In this document: positions 1-8,483 of the stretch, one piece after another
Layout of the letters: each line of letters begins with the position of its first letter
How positions within the stretch are numbered: position 1 is the first letter of the stretch
Origin: Oscillospiraceae bacterium CM
GTDB lineage: Bacteria > Bacillota > Clostridia > Oscillospirales > Oscillospiraceae
Direction of reading: 5' to 3'
Length of the DNA stretch: 64,000 nt
Assembly (NCBI GenBank): GCA_022870705.1
Contig: CP072107.1
Location: forward strand, 1,052,501 to 1,116,500
Notes under the pieces: generated by a model
What the model was told of the DNA's origin: nothing
The model's database searches: none
What the model saw: the letters and a program-made list of their open reading frames with translations, nothing else
Position numbers and translations under genes: made by a program

Positions 1-629
1 CAAACGCGCATTTTCAGCGTCTCGTCGTTAAGACATTCAACAAATTCGATGTTGGCGCGTTCAGGAAAAATCGTGTGGTTTTCAAGCGGCGGCCCGATAT
101 GCGCAAGGTCGAGTGCGTCCACGCTATCAACAAAAATAACGCCGTGCGGATTGCCCATCGAGACGCACGTCATCGTGTATGTCTCGCCGCCCGATGTGAC
201 AGGCTTATTGATAAAGTCCTCCGTGTTTGACAAAACGGGGATGTCGGCGGCCTTTAGAATCGGCTCACCCATATCGACACGCACAGTGGCGACAGTGCCG
301 TTTTCAACGTTCAGCGTCAGGGATTTGAGACCGGCGAGCGTCTCAACCGATAACGTAGTTTTTTCGGTCAGACTTCTGTCGAAAACGTATTTCCCAAAGC
401 TGCGGATGCCGTTGCCGCACATTTGTGCTTCCGAACCGTCGGCATTGAAAATGCGCATCTTAAAATCAGCCGTTTCAGACGGGCAGATCAGTATGATCCC
501 GTCACCGCCGATCCCGAAATGGCGGTCGGAGAGACGGCGCGAAAGGGCGGCCGGATCGTCAACTGTTTCGGTCAGGCAATTGATGTGGACATAGTCGTTG
601 CCGATGCCGTGCATCTTAGTGAATTTCAA
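1..629 (-). CDS. dapF: Diaminopimelate epimerase, C-terminus cut by window edge
   Basis: Cytosolic epimerase converting LL- to meso-diaminopimelate for lysine and peptidoglycan. The visible ~209 residues begin LKFTKMHGIGNDYV, the family N-terminus, and hold the first catalytic cysteine in MCGNGIR (about residue 71). The second half, with the second catalytic cysteine, lies outside the window. A TTG at 629 is the chosen start because it gives the usual family N-terminus and overlaps the purF stop by 4 bp; an in-frame GTG at 638 is the alternative. It is probably co-transcribed with purF. Confidence 0.93.
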   Translation of the reverse strand, partial: MKFTKMHGIGNDYVHINCLTETVDDPAALSRRLSDRHFGIGGDGIILICPSETADFKMRIFNADGSEAQMCGNGIRSFGKYVFDRSLTEKTTLSVETLAGLKSLTLNVENGTVATVRVDMGEPILKAADIPVLSNTEDFINKPVTSGGETYTMTCVSMGNPHGVIFVDSVDALDLAHIGPPLENHTIFPERANIEFVECLNDETLKMRV

Positions 630-2011
630 CCGCAGCACTTCCCATCATGAATTCCTGAAATCGGATAATTTTCCGTAAAGCAGGCGTCGCAAAAAGTACA
701 TTTGGCGTTGGGGGCGATTTTTTGTAAATTATCAAGGCTTAAAAAGCCGAGACTGTCGGCCCCGATGATCCGGCACATCTCTTCGGTTGTATATTGGCAG
801 GCAAAAAGCTCGTTTTTAGAGGGAATATCCGTTCCGAAATAGCAGGGGCCGACAAATTTTGGCGCGGAAGAGAGCATGTGAACTTCTTTTGCGCCCGCAT
901 CGCGCAAGAGCCTTATAATCTGGCCGGACGTCGTCCCGCGCACGACGGAATCGTCAATCATCACAACGCGCTTTCCGGAAACCGTTGCCCGAAGGGGGTT
1001 GAGCTTGAGCTTGACGGCCAGCGCGCGGCTTTGCTGCGTGGGCTTAATAAACGTTCTGCCGACGTAACGGTTTTTGACAAAGCCGTCGTTATAGGGGATG
1101 CCGGAGGCAAGGGCATAACCCTTGGCGGCGATGAGGCCGGAGTCCGGCACACCGATGACGACGTCGGCGTCGATTGGGTACTGCTCGGCAAGGTAAGCCC
1201 CCGCCAGCATCCGCGAGTCATGCACGCTCTGCCCGTCAATCACGCTGTCCGGGCGGGCAAAATAAATGTATTCAAAAATGCAGAGGTTCGATTTTTTGCC
1301 GCAGCCATATTTGAGACTGCTGACAACGCCGTCCTCAACGTAGACAACTTCGCCAGGCTCAATATCACGCTCGAAAACAGCGCCGACGCTGTCGAGCGCG
1401 CAGCTCTCGGAAGCAAACACAATGGCATTGCCGCGACGGCCCATACAAAGAGGGCGGAAGCCCCATGGGTCGCGGGCGGCAATCAGCTTGCGGGACGACA
1501 TGACGACGAGGGAGTACGCGCCGTCCAGATGATCCATTGCCTGTCGCACGGCCTGCTCAATGCTGGGGGAGTGTAGCCGCTCCTGAGCGATGATATAGGC
1601 GATGACCTCCGAGTCCGTCGTCGTATGAAAAATCGCGCCCTTATATTCATATTCCCGCTTGAGCTCTTCCGTGTTGACGAGATTGCCGTTGTGCGCCACG
1701 GCGAGGGAACCTTTGACGTATTTGAGTGTCAACGGCTGCGCGTTTTCGCGGCGGGAGCCGCCTGTCGTCGAATAGCGGACGTGACCGATGGCCATCGTGC
1801 CGTTTAAATCGTCAAGAATCGATTCCGAAAAAACATCGCCGACGAGGCCGGCGTCTTTGTAGCACGTCAGCTCCAGGTCGTTGACGGCGGCGATGCCGCA
1901 TTGCTCCTGACCGCGGTGCTGCAGGGCATATAGGCCGTAATACGTACTTTGCGCGCAGCGTCCGGCCTCGTCATAAATGCCGAAAACGCCGCATTCTTCG
2001 TGTATGGACAT
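626..2011 (-). CDS. purF: Amidophosphoribosyltransferase
   Basis: First committed step of purine synthesis: PRPP plus glutamine gives phosphoribosylamine. 461 residues, usual length. The N-terminus MSIHEECGVFG has the Ntn-hydrolase cysteine at position 7, so a short propeptide is probably removed. The PRPP-binding motif VMIDDSVVRGTTSG lies near residue 350. The cysteines in the C-terminal CTFCDAC segment and the one before IFEYIYFARPDS fit the [4Fe-4S]-containing Bacillus-type enzyme. A good AAGGAGA site precedes the ATG. dapF follows with a 4-bp overlap. Confidence 0.97.
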   Translation of the reverse strand: MSIHEECGVFGIYDEAGRCAQSTYYGLYALQHRGQEQCGIAAVNDLELTCYKDAGLVGDVFSESILDDLNGTMAIGHVRYSTTGGSRRENAQPLTLKYVKGSLAVAHNGNLVNTEELKREYEYKGAIFHTTTDSEVIAYIIAQERLHSPSIEQAVRQAMDHLDGAYSLVVMSSRKLIAARDPWGFRPLCMGRRGNAIVFASESCALDSVGAVFERDIEPGEVVYVEDGVVSSLKYGCGKKSNLCIFEYIYFARPDSVIDGQSVHDSRMLAGAYLAEQYPIDADVVIGVPDSGLIAAKGYALASGIPYNDGFVKNRYVGRTFIKPTQQSRALAVKLKLNPLRATVSGKRVVMIDDSVVRGTTSGQIIRLLRDAGAKEVHMLSSAPKFVGPCYFGTDIPSKNELFACQYTTEEMCRIIGADSLGFLSLDNLQKIAPNAKCTFCDACFTENYPISGIHDGKCCG

Positions 2012-2131
2012 GCTTTCTCCTTCTTGGGCGGGCGAGCCCCCGCGCGATGGCGTTAGAACTTTCCAGTCGGGCGGTAAATATCCGGCCGGAGGGAGGAAAT
2101 AATACGTAAAAATACGAAGGGTTGTGATGGT

Positions 2132-2812
2132 TTGGCGATCTCAATAATCAGAACGCTCATTATCTATATCGCGATCATCGTCTCTATGCGCCTGATGGGC
2201 AAGCGGCAGCTCGGCGAGCTGGAACCGGCGGAGCTTGTCGTCGCCGTTTTGATTTCAGACCTCGCTGCGCATCCCCTGCAGGATATCGGCACGCCGCTTT
2301 TATACGGGCTCGTACCGGTTGTGACGCTGTTGTGCTGCGAAGTTTTTGTTTCGGCGTTTATTATCAAAAGCCTGAAATTTCGGGCGTTTGTTTGTGGCAA
2401 GCCGAGCCTTGTCATCCAAAAGGGAACAATCATTCAGTCTGAAATGAAAAAGAACCGCTTTACGCTCGACGAGCTGTCCGAGCAGCTGCGCAAAAAGGAT
2501 ATTTCGGATATCAGCACCGTCAAGTACGCTGTTTTGGAAACGGACGGGTCGCTTTCGACGCTTCTTTACGCCGATCAATCACCGCTGACGCCAAAACAGA
2601 TGAACGTGCAGACAGACGATACGGCTTACCCGGTCATGATCGTTAATGACGGCAGGGTGTTGAGCAACAATCTCGAAAAAATGGGGTATAACGACATCTG
2701 GCTCAAACGCCAGCTCTCAAACCGTAACATTCCAGACGTCAAAAAGGTCTATCTGATGACGGTTGACGAGGCCGGGCGGATTTATTTTGCCGAAAAAGAG
2801 GGCGTCTCATGA
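2132..2812 (+). CDS. DUF421 (YetF/YdfS-like) membrane protein
   Basis: 226 residues. The N-terminal ~80 residues contain about three hydrophobic segments, with the family sequence RLMGKRQLGELEPAELV between the first two. A soluble C-terminal part follows, with the typical FTLDELSEQLRKKDI and AVLETDGSLS stretches. These are family hallmarks of DUF421 proteins, which are common in spore-formers and of unclear role. No in-frame ATG fits, so a TTG at 2132 after GAAGG is used. The last codons overlap the next gene by ATGA, which points to translational coupling. Confidence 0.9.
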   Translation: MAISIIRTLIIYIAIIVSMRLMGKRQLGELEPAELVVAVLISDLAAHPLQDIGTPLLYGLVPVVTLLCCEVFVSAFIIKSLKFRAFVCGKPSLVIQKGTIIQSEMKKNRFTLDELSEQLRKKDISDISTVKYAVLETDGSLSTLLYADQSPLTPKQMNVQTDDTAYPVMIVNDGRVLSNNLEKMGYNDIWLKRQLSNRNIPDVKKVYLMTVDEAGRIYFAEKEGVS

Positions 2813-3189
2813 AAAAGGAACTTTTTATCGGCGTGTTTTTTACGCTTATAATTGCCGCCGCTATTGTCAACATTTATTTTTTAAATAAGCTGACCGATCA
2901 TGTCACACAACTTGTCGATGAGGCCGGTGCGTACGCCGCGGCAGAAAAGTGGGACGCTGCCGGACGAAAAGCCGAAGAGGCATCAGCATTATGGGAGGGA
3001 AGCGACGGGTATACGCATCTCGTGCTCCGGCATCCGGAGATCGATGCGGCGACGGACGCGCTGTACGACCTACTTGAAAAAATATACGCGCGTGAATCAG
3101 GTGGTGCCGAAGGCGCTGCCAAGGCGGCAAGAGCCAGACTGCATAGCATTTCAGCGATCGAGCAGATCAAAATCGGCAGTATCTTTTGA
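2809..3189 (+). CDS. DUF4363-like membrane-anchored protein
   Basis: 126 residues: one N-terminal membrane anchor (about residues 5-25) then a helical, Ala/Glu-rich outside domain. It overlaps the DUF421 gene by 4 bp, and DUF421 with DUF4363 is a recurrent clostridial pair, which is the main reason for the call. No catalytic motif is visible. Its stop abuts the stop of the convergent nrdR with no spacer. Confidence 0.7.
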   Translation: MKKELFIGVFFTLIIAAAIVNIYFLNKLTDHVTQLVDEAGAYAAAEKWDAAGRKAEEASALWEGSDGYTHLVLRHPEIDAATDALYDLLEKIYARESGGAEGAAKAARARLHSISAIEQIKIGSIF

Positions 3190-3645
3190 TTATTTGTCGT
3201 TGAGGAGCTTGTTGAGCTCGTTCATAAAGGTGTTGAGGTCTTTAAACTGCCTGTATACCGAGGCAAAGCGAACATACGCGACCTCGTCAAGCGTTTTAAG
3301 TTTTTTCATCACGAGCTCGCCGACGGCGGTGGAGTCAATCTCGCGCTCTAATGAGTTTGAGAGATCCTGCTCAATTTCGTCAACGGCCTTCTGGAGGTCG
3401 GCCAGCGGGACGGGGCGTTTTTCACAGGCGCGCAGCATGCCGTTTAAAATCTTCATTTTATCAAAGGTCTGGCGGCTGCCGTCTTTCTTGATAACGACAA
3501 GGGGAACGCGCTCCATGATTTCATACGTCGTAAACCGTTTCTGACAGGAGAGGCATTCGCGTCTTCTGCGAATGGTGGCGCCCTCCTCAGCAGGCCTTGA
3601 GTCGATGACCCGGCTTTCGGAATAACCGCAGTAGGGGCATTTCAT
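3190..3645 (-). CDS. nrdR: Transcriptional repressor NrdR
   Basis: Zinc-ribbon plus ATP-cone repressor of ribonucleotide reductase genes; it senses (d)ATP. 151 residues, standard length. The N-terminal ribbon has CPYC (residues 3-6) and CLSC (near 31-34), with the [17 protein letters not shown] signature. The ATP-cone begins at [12 protein letters not shown] putative extended -10 (TGTTATAAT) lies about 45 bases upstream of the ATG. Confidence 0.97.
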   Translation of the reverse strand: MKCPYCGYSESRVIDSRPAEEGATIRRRRECLSCQKRFTTYEIMERVPLVVIKKDGSRQTFDKMKILNGMLRACEKRPVPLADLQKAVDEIEQDLSNSLEREIDSTAVGELVMKKLKTLDEVAYVRFASVYRQFKDLNTFMNELNKLLNDK

Positions 3646-3723
3646 AAATGGGCCTCCGTTCTATCTTTTTATGTCTGGCCGATGAAACAACAGCCATTAT
3701 AACATAAAAAGACCCGATATGTA

Positions 3724-3768
3724 CACAAAAAAACAAACGGTATGCGATAAAATTGATCGTATACCGTT
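3724..3768 (-). terminator. Rho-independent terminator of the DUF6514 gene
   Basis: A 13-bp stem (AACGGTATGCGAT paired with ATCGTATACCGTT, one G-U) with a 7-nt loop at 3736-3768. On the minus strand it is followed by a T-rich run. It sits between the DUF6514 stop (3788) and nrdR. Confidence 0.85.
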
Positions 3769-3787
3769 ACTGTATTTGTTATTTATG

Positions 3788-4072
3788 TCAAGTGCACAGC
3801 CAGTCGCTGATAACGTCCTGCATTGTTGTCGGCGTGACGAGATGGGAAGCCAAAAGGTCTGCCAGTGTAAGGATATCTGTCTGAGAAAAGGTGACGTTTG
3901 AAACAAGCGCTGTTTCGCCGCTTTCAGTAACCGTCACGCCGACGCCGTAATTTTCACAGCAAATGCCATCGTCTTTGTCGGCAGTGTCTTCGATCGTAAT
4001 GAAGTAAACAAGTGTTTGCGCGGGCTTTTCTTCGCAGGACAAGAGCTTCTGACAAATTTCCATCTGACGCAC
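3788..4072 (-). CDS. DUF6514-like small protein, candidate Spo0A target
   Basis: About 94 residues from the chosen start. The sequence LVYFITIED, then YGVGVTV, and the C-terminal TPTTMQDVISDWL resemble the clostridial DUF6514 family; this is recognition by eye and moderate. The frame opens at an ATG at 4135, but no ribosome site precedes it. An AGGGGTGG lies just before an in-frame GTG at 4072, and an ATG follows at 4063; I prefer GTG 4072. Function unknown. Three sites resembling Spo0A boxes lie upstream. Confidence 0.65.
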   Translation of the reverse strand: MRQMEICQKLLSCEEKPAQTLVYFITIEDTADKDDGICCENYGVGVTVTESGETALVSNVTFSQTDILTLADLLASHLVTPTTMQDVISDWLCT

Positions 4073-4152
4073 CCAGACCACCCCTAAAATAATTACTTCA
4101 TCGAAATTATTCCACAGGACTTTAATAAATTCCATCGTAAAATAGCGCAGAA

Positions 4153-4190
4153 TACGACAAAATTCGACAAATACACCACATTTTGCGACA
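4153..4190 (-). promoter_or_regulatory. Cluster of three Spo0A-box-like sites
   Basis: On the minus strand, upstream of the DUF6514 gene, are TGTCGCA (about 4184-4190), TGTCGAA (4063+100 region, 4163-4169) and TGTCGTA (4153-4159). The middle one matches the known 0A-box core TGTCGAA exactly; the flanking two differ by one base each. The TTTGTCG spacing between the two proximal copies is 10 bp, about one helical turn. This suggests Spo0A~P control, but no binding data exist here. Confidence 0.5.
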
Positions 4191-4262
4191 GAATACGGTA
4201 TTCATCCCCGCTGTATAGACAAGGGTCAAATTAATTAGAGATAATTTGGCATAAATGTCAAT

Positions 4263-4850
4263 TCAAATTTGCGCCAGACGATAAAATTCTTCTCGTGTCA
4301 TGAGAACGTTGAGCACATCTAAAAAGCTGTTCGGTGATAAGCGCTCCGGCAAGTCAAGGGTTTTCATGAGGGCTTGCCGCCGTTTAACGCTCCCAGTGGT
4401 GCCGGACAGCCCAAGCTCAAATAAATCGGCTTTTGTGATGGGGTCGCCCGTTGGGGTGGCGGCATTCTCTGTTAAAAAAGTTGCCCCGGCGCGAACAAGC
4501 GCCTCAATAATCACATCGCGGCGCATCCCCTCAACACCGAGCTTGCCCTCCTTCGACGCGGTGCGCTTGCGCTTTTCGCGCCCCAAAACGTCGGGGATAT
4601 AGGCGTTTTTGATGTTGTTTGTGCCGAGCAGGCTTTTCAGGCGGCCGCGAATGAGAAAACCGGCGCCGTCACTGTCAGTTAAGAGAATCAAACCGCGTTT
4701 TGCGGCTAGGCGGCGCAGCAGGGCAACTTTTTCCGCATCGGAAAATATCTGAAAGCCGCTTGTTTCGATCACCGTGGCGTCAACGGCTTGACTAACGGTG
4801 TTTTTATCGTATCGCCCTTCGACGACAATGACTTCCGAAACACGTTTCAC
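4263..4850 (-). CDS. rnmV: Ribonuclease M5
   Basis: Toprim-fold endonuclease that matures 5S rRNA. 195 residues, normal length. The Toprim motifs are visible: VIVVEGRYDK (acidic Glu near residue 11) and LLTDSDGAG (DxD near residue 58). The C-terminal DUF4093-like half ends LMTREEFYRL. The start overlaps the holA stop by 4 bp, so it is the last visible gene of comEC-holA-rnmV. Confidence 0.93.
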   Translation of the reverse strand: MKRVSEVIVVEGRYDKNTVSQAVDATVIETSGFQIFSDAEKVALLRRLAAKRGLILLTDSDGAGFLIRGRLKSLLGTNNIKNAYIPDVLGREKRKRTASKEGKLGVEGMRRDVIIEALVRAGATFLTENAATPTGDPITKADLFELGLSGTTGSVKRRQALMKTLDLPERLSPNSFLDVLNVLMTREEFYRLAQI

Positions 4851-5890
4851 GACGCCGCCCCTTTCCGTAAAACGGCCAAGTGAACGACAAGCTCTGTTAA
4901 AAGCTTTTCCGGGTCGCCGCCGCCGTTTAAGCGCAAAGCCGTCTCGGCGCTTTCCGTAACAGCTTGGCGCGCATAAGACAGCGGCGTTTTCCGAGCGCTG
5001 GCGTATAGCCCTCTTGCCTGAAAATCATAGCGGATACCGGCAAGCGTCATCAGCGTTTTTTCACCGAGGGCATTATCAAGCAAAACGCGTGCCGCCAAAA
5101 GCTGTCGGAGCTTCAATCCGATGGAAAAAAGCAGCTTGTGAGGCGGCTCATGCAGGCTTAAAAGGTCAGAGAGCGTTTGCAGGGCATTGCTAAATTGGCC
5201 GTCTGCCAATTGGTCTGTCAGCTTGTACGTGACGGCGTCGAGCACGGGTACGACGAGCGCGTCAATGTCGGCGCGGGTGACGGTGCTGCCGGAGGCGTAC
5301 TGGCAGACCTTTTCAATTTCGCCGTTTAATGTTGTCATAAGGCCGCCGGTCATGAGAGCCAGATATTCGGCGTCCGTCGTCTCAATTTTTTTACCGGCGT
5401 CGGCAACGTGCGCTTTGATCCACCGGACAAGCTTGGAGGCGTCCTGCACTGTGAATTCTACGGTCACAGCGCGGTCTTTTATAAGCGCTGCTATTTTCTG
5501 CCGCCCGTCGGGCTTGTAGTCCAGCGTGTCATAAATGAAGATGAGACAGACGGTGTCCGGCAGCGCCGACAAAAGGTCATAGAGCTTTTTCTTTGTCTCT
5601 TCACCGGCCTTGAAAATATCAAAGTCCTCTACCTCTACAAGCGTCCGTTCCGAAAAAACGGGCAGCGTGTCACACGCTTCGGCAAGTGTTTCCATCGTGA
5701 GACCGCGCCCGTCAAAGCGCTTATGGTTGAATTCCGGAAACTGGACGACGAGCCGCTCCCGGATGGCGCCAAGGCTGTTTTCCAGCAGATAGCGCTCCTC
5801 GCCGTGAAAGATATACAGGTTGCCGATGGTGCCGGTGCTGATGGCTGCGCGCAGCGTGTCGTACCCGCTGCTGTCTTTTTTTTGTGCCAT
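4847..5890 (-). CDS. holA: DNA polymerase III delta subunit
   Basis: Clamp-loader subunit that opens the beta clamp. 347 residues, usual length. N-terminal LYIFHGEERYLLE fits the delta family, followed by the three-domain AAA-like layout without a Walker A motif, as expected. It sits 29 bp after comEC, the same order as in Bacillus (comEC-holA), which supports the call. Confidence 0.93.
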   Translation of the reverse strand: MAQKKDSSGYDTLRAAISTGTIGNLYIFHGEERYLLENSLGAIRERLVVQFPEFNHKRFDGRGLTMETLAEACDTLPVFSERTLVEVEDFDIFKAGEETKKKLYDLLSALPDTVCLIFIYDTLDYKPDGRQKIAALIKDRAVTVEFTVQDASKLVRWIKAHVADAGKKIETTDAEYLALMTGGLMTTLNGEIEKVCQYASGSTVTRADIDALVVPVLDAVTYKLTDQLADGQFSNALQTLSDLLSLHEPPHKLLFSIGLKLRQLLAARVLLDNALGEKTLMTLAGIRYDFQARGLYASARKTPLSYARQAVTESAETALRLNGGGDPEKLLTELVVHLAVLRKGAAS

Positions 5891-5919
5891 AAAAATGACC
5901 TCGATTCTGTGCGTTTGTA

Positions 5920-8202
5920 TTAAGCCGTTGATTTAATTGTGACGGGACCTGCCTCGTCGGTTCGATAGACGAGAATGCCTCTGTCATAAAGCCTTTTGAG
6001 TGTCTCCGGCGCGGGATGGCCATAAGTGTTATAGCCGACGGATATGACGGCAATCTCCGGCGAAACGGCCTGGAGCAGGTCATCGGACGTCGCCGTTTTT
6101 GAGCCGTGGTGCCCGACGATTAAAAGCTCGATATCAGGCAGCTCGGCCGATGCCAAAAGCCTTTTTTCCTGCGCGCCGTTCATATCGCCGGTGATGAGCG
6201 CGTCAAAATCACCGCTCGAGCAGAGAATTGACAGACCGCGTTCATTTTCGCCGCTGTCACCGAGCGGCGCGTAAACATGCAAAACAGTATCGGCTGCCGT
6301 CACCGCACAGTTTTGCGTCACCTCGATGACGGCAACATCATGTGTGCGGGCGGTGCGCCGGATGTCCTCCGGCAGCGTGCCGCTGTCGATGGCGGGGTCC
6401 GGCATCAGAATAGCCGACACCTTTTCACGCGATAAAAGGGCGCAAACGCCGTTTGCGTGATCGGCATGAAAATGCGTGAGGATTAACAGGTCAACCGTTG
6501 TCCGCCCGCGGCTTTGAAGGTATTTTGTCAAAATATCGGCGACGTCCTTGCCGCTCGAGCTGCCGCAGTCGATGACGACGGTGGCGGCGCGGCTTGTCAG
6601 AACAAGGCACTGGCCTTGGCCGATTTGAAGCGCCGTCACGGAAAGGGCCGGGCTGTCGAAATAAAAAGCGGTCACTGTCAGGATGAAACACAACGCTAAG
6701 GACGACAGACAGACAGGGACGATGAGGTGGCGTTTGCTCAGTCTGAGAAGGAGGACGGCGCCAAAGATGATATACAGCGCGACAAGCCAGACCGTGATGG
6801 CCGGATTGGCGGTGTAAACGGCAGCAAGCGGCGTGTGCCCAAAAAATTCTATGACCGCCGTCATAAGCCGCGCCAAGAGGGAAGCGGGAAAAGCGACCGC
6901 CGCGCCGAGCGGAAACCAGATAAAGCCAAGGACGACGGCTGCAATACCGAGGCAGAACGCTGCCTCGCACGCCCAGAGAACGGCAATGTTTGTAACGGGC
7001 GCAAGCAGTGAAACGGTGCCGAAGGACAAAGCAATCAGCGGCAGCGTGAAGACAAGCGCCCCCACCGTCGCTGCCAGTGTTGCCGCGACATACCGGATAA
7101 TGCCTTTCAAAAACCGCCGCTGAAGGATTTTATAGCGCGCCAGCGGGCGGAGAAGCGATGTGTTCAGGCGTTCTGTCATAAGAATCATGCCGAGCGTCGC
7201 GAGAAAGGACAGCTGCAGGCCGATGCTCCCGACCGCAAACGGGTTAAAGAGTAATATGAGCAGGAGCGCCGCCGACAAGGCCGTTACTGGGTCGCTTTCC
7301 CTTTTGACAAACGGTGCCGTCAGAATGAAAATCTGCATGATCCCCGCGCGTGTGACGGGTGGCGCAAAGCCGACAACAGCCATAAAGACGAATACAAGAG
7401 GGATGCCGACAAGCGCCCGTGCCCGCCTGTTTTTGATAAGCAGGCCAACAAACCCCATCAAAAAAGCGATATTCATGCCGGAGACGGAAATAATGTGCGT
7501 CGTGCCGGTGGCCGACAGGGCGGCGGACAACGCGGACGCACGGCTTAATTGAGACGTATCACCGATGATGAGCGCGCGCATCAGACCGGAAATGTCTGCC
7601 GGGAACAGCCTTGAAATCATTTCTCGGACGGCAGCGGCAACCCGCGCCGGGAGGAACAAAACCGGTTTGCTGCTGTCCGTCACCGTCACGGGGCCTGTCA
7701 CCGTACCGAACAAATAAACGCCTTTTGACAGGAAAACATCGGTCTCCTCGCCGTACATCGTATCAGCTAGGCGAAAGCGCGCCGTCACGGTTATAGTGTT
7801 TCCGGGCGCGAGGCCGGAAACACCGTCGTTATCGTACAAATACAGCTGCGTGCGGACGGCGGGGTGACCAGCCAGCGAAACGGCAACGGGCAGCCTTGTC
7901 ACTGTGTCAGTCACGATAGGCGCATCGCAGACAACGGCATTAACGGTTCGTGTCTGACCGTCAAGCTGGCGGGCCGGTTCATAAAAGACGGCCTTGTATA
8001 TGCCAACCCAGAGAAAACCGGCCGACAGGGATAGCGCGATCAGAAAAAACCGACGGCGTGCAGGGCCGTGTAACAGCAGGCCAAAGAGCGACAAAGCGGC
8101 GGCCGCTGCCGCCGCGATCAAAACAAACGACGGCGGAAGAAGCTTCAGCGATATAAAAACGGCGGCTGAAAAAGACGCGGCCGCCGTCGCCAGCTTGCGC
8201 AT
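5920..8202 (-). CDS. comEC: ComEC/Rec2 DNA-uptake channel protein
   Basis: 760 residues. N-terminal membrane helices and an OB-like extracellular part, then the Competence domain with HIISVSGMNIAFL (about residues 235-250), then many membrane segments, and a C-terminal metallo-beta-lactamase domain with THFHADHANG near residue 577 and GHHGSKTATS near 705. This is the full-length DNA-transport protein for natural transformation. No comEA is beside it here. A weak promoter TTTACA-17-TACCAT can be read just upstream on the minus strand. Confidence 0.95.
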   Translation of the reverse strand: MRKLATAAASFSAAVFISLKLLPPSFVLIAAAAAAALSLFGLLLHGPARRRFFLIALSLSAGFLWVGIYKAVFYEPARQLDGQTRTVNAVVCDAPIVTDTVTRLPVAVSLAGHPAVRTQLYLYDNDGVSGLAPGNTITVTARFRLADTMYGEETDVFLSKGVYLFGTVTGPVTVTDSSKPVLFLPARVAAAVREMISRLFPADISGLMRALIIGDTSQLSRASALSAALSATGTTHIISVSGMNIAFLMGFVGLLIKNRRARALVGIPLVFVFMAVVGFAPPVTRAGIMQIFILTAPFVKRESDPVTALSAALLLILLFNPFAVGSIGLQLSFLATLGMILMTERLNTSLLRPLARYKILQRRFLKGIIRYVAATLAATVGALVFTLPLIALSFGTVSLLAPVTNIAVLWACEAAFCLGIAAVVLGFIWFPLGAAVAFPASLLARLMTAVIEFFGHTPLAAVYTANPAITVWLVALYIIFGAVLLLRLSKRHLIVPVCLSSLALCFILTVTAFYFDSPALSVTALQIGQGQCLVLTSRAATVVIDCGSSSGKDVADILTKYLQSRGRTTVDLLILTHFHADHANGVCALLSREKVSAILMPDPAIDSGTLPEDIRRTARTHDVAVIEVTQNCAVTAADTVLHVYAPLGDSGENERGLSILCSSGDFDALITGDMNGAQEKRLLASAELPDIELLIVGHHGSKTATSDDLLQAVSPEIAVISVGYNTYGHPAPETLKRLYDRGILVYRTDEAGPVTIKSTA

Positions 8203-8319
8203 GACATCGCCCCTTTTTCTCTCTTTTCAACTAAAATGGTATCATTCGTGCCAGCTTTTGTAAAGCAAATACTGACGGAGCGCCCAAATGAGCGCCTGCA
8301 TTTTCGGCGGGGTCATGAA

Positions 8320-8348
8320 TTGACAAAAAGATGGTCATTTGGTATAGT
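8320..8348 (+). promoter_or_regulatory. SigA-type promoter of the acyl-CoA synthetase operon
   Basis: TTGACA (8320-8325), a 17-bp spacer and TATAGT (8343-8348). Transcription would begin near 8355, leaving a leader of about 130 nt before the ATG at 8484. Confidence 0.75.
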
Positions 8349-8370
8349 CGCTTCAACACTTTAAAGACAT

Positions 8371-8402
8371 ATTGATTTAAATCCCAGGGAATTTAAATCA
8401 AT
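8371..8402 (+). promoter_or_regulatory. Large palindrome in the leader of the catabolic operon
   Basis: ATTGATTTAAATCCC and GGGAATTTAAATCAAT form a nearly perfect dyad (one bulged base) with a single-base centre. It lies about 15 bases downstream of the predicted transcription start. It lacks a T-run, so it looks more like an operator or mRNA 5' hairpin than a terminator. Confidence 0.6.
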
Positions 8403-8483
8403 AAAGATATAAACAGCGCCGCTGCGACGAGACGCCCAGACGGTTGCAATTTGTTGCTCGGATCAATACAAGGAGGTATCTGC

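Noticed and set aside
794-1576. Long open frame on the plus strand (260 codons)
   Set aside because: Lies fully opposite purF, has no ribosome site and no family-like sequence; an antisense shadow.
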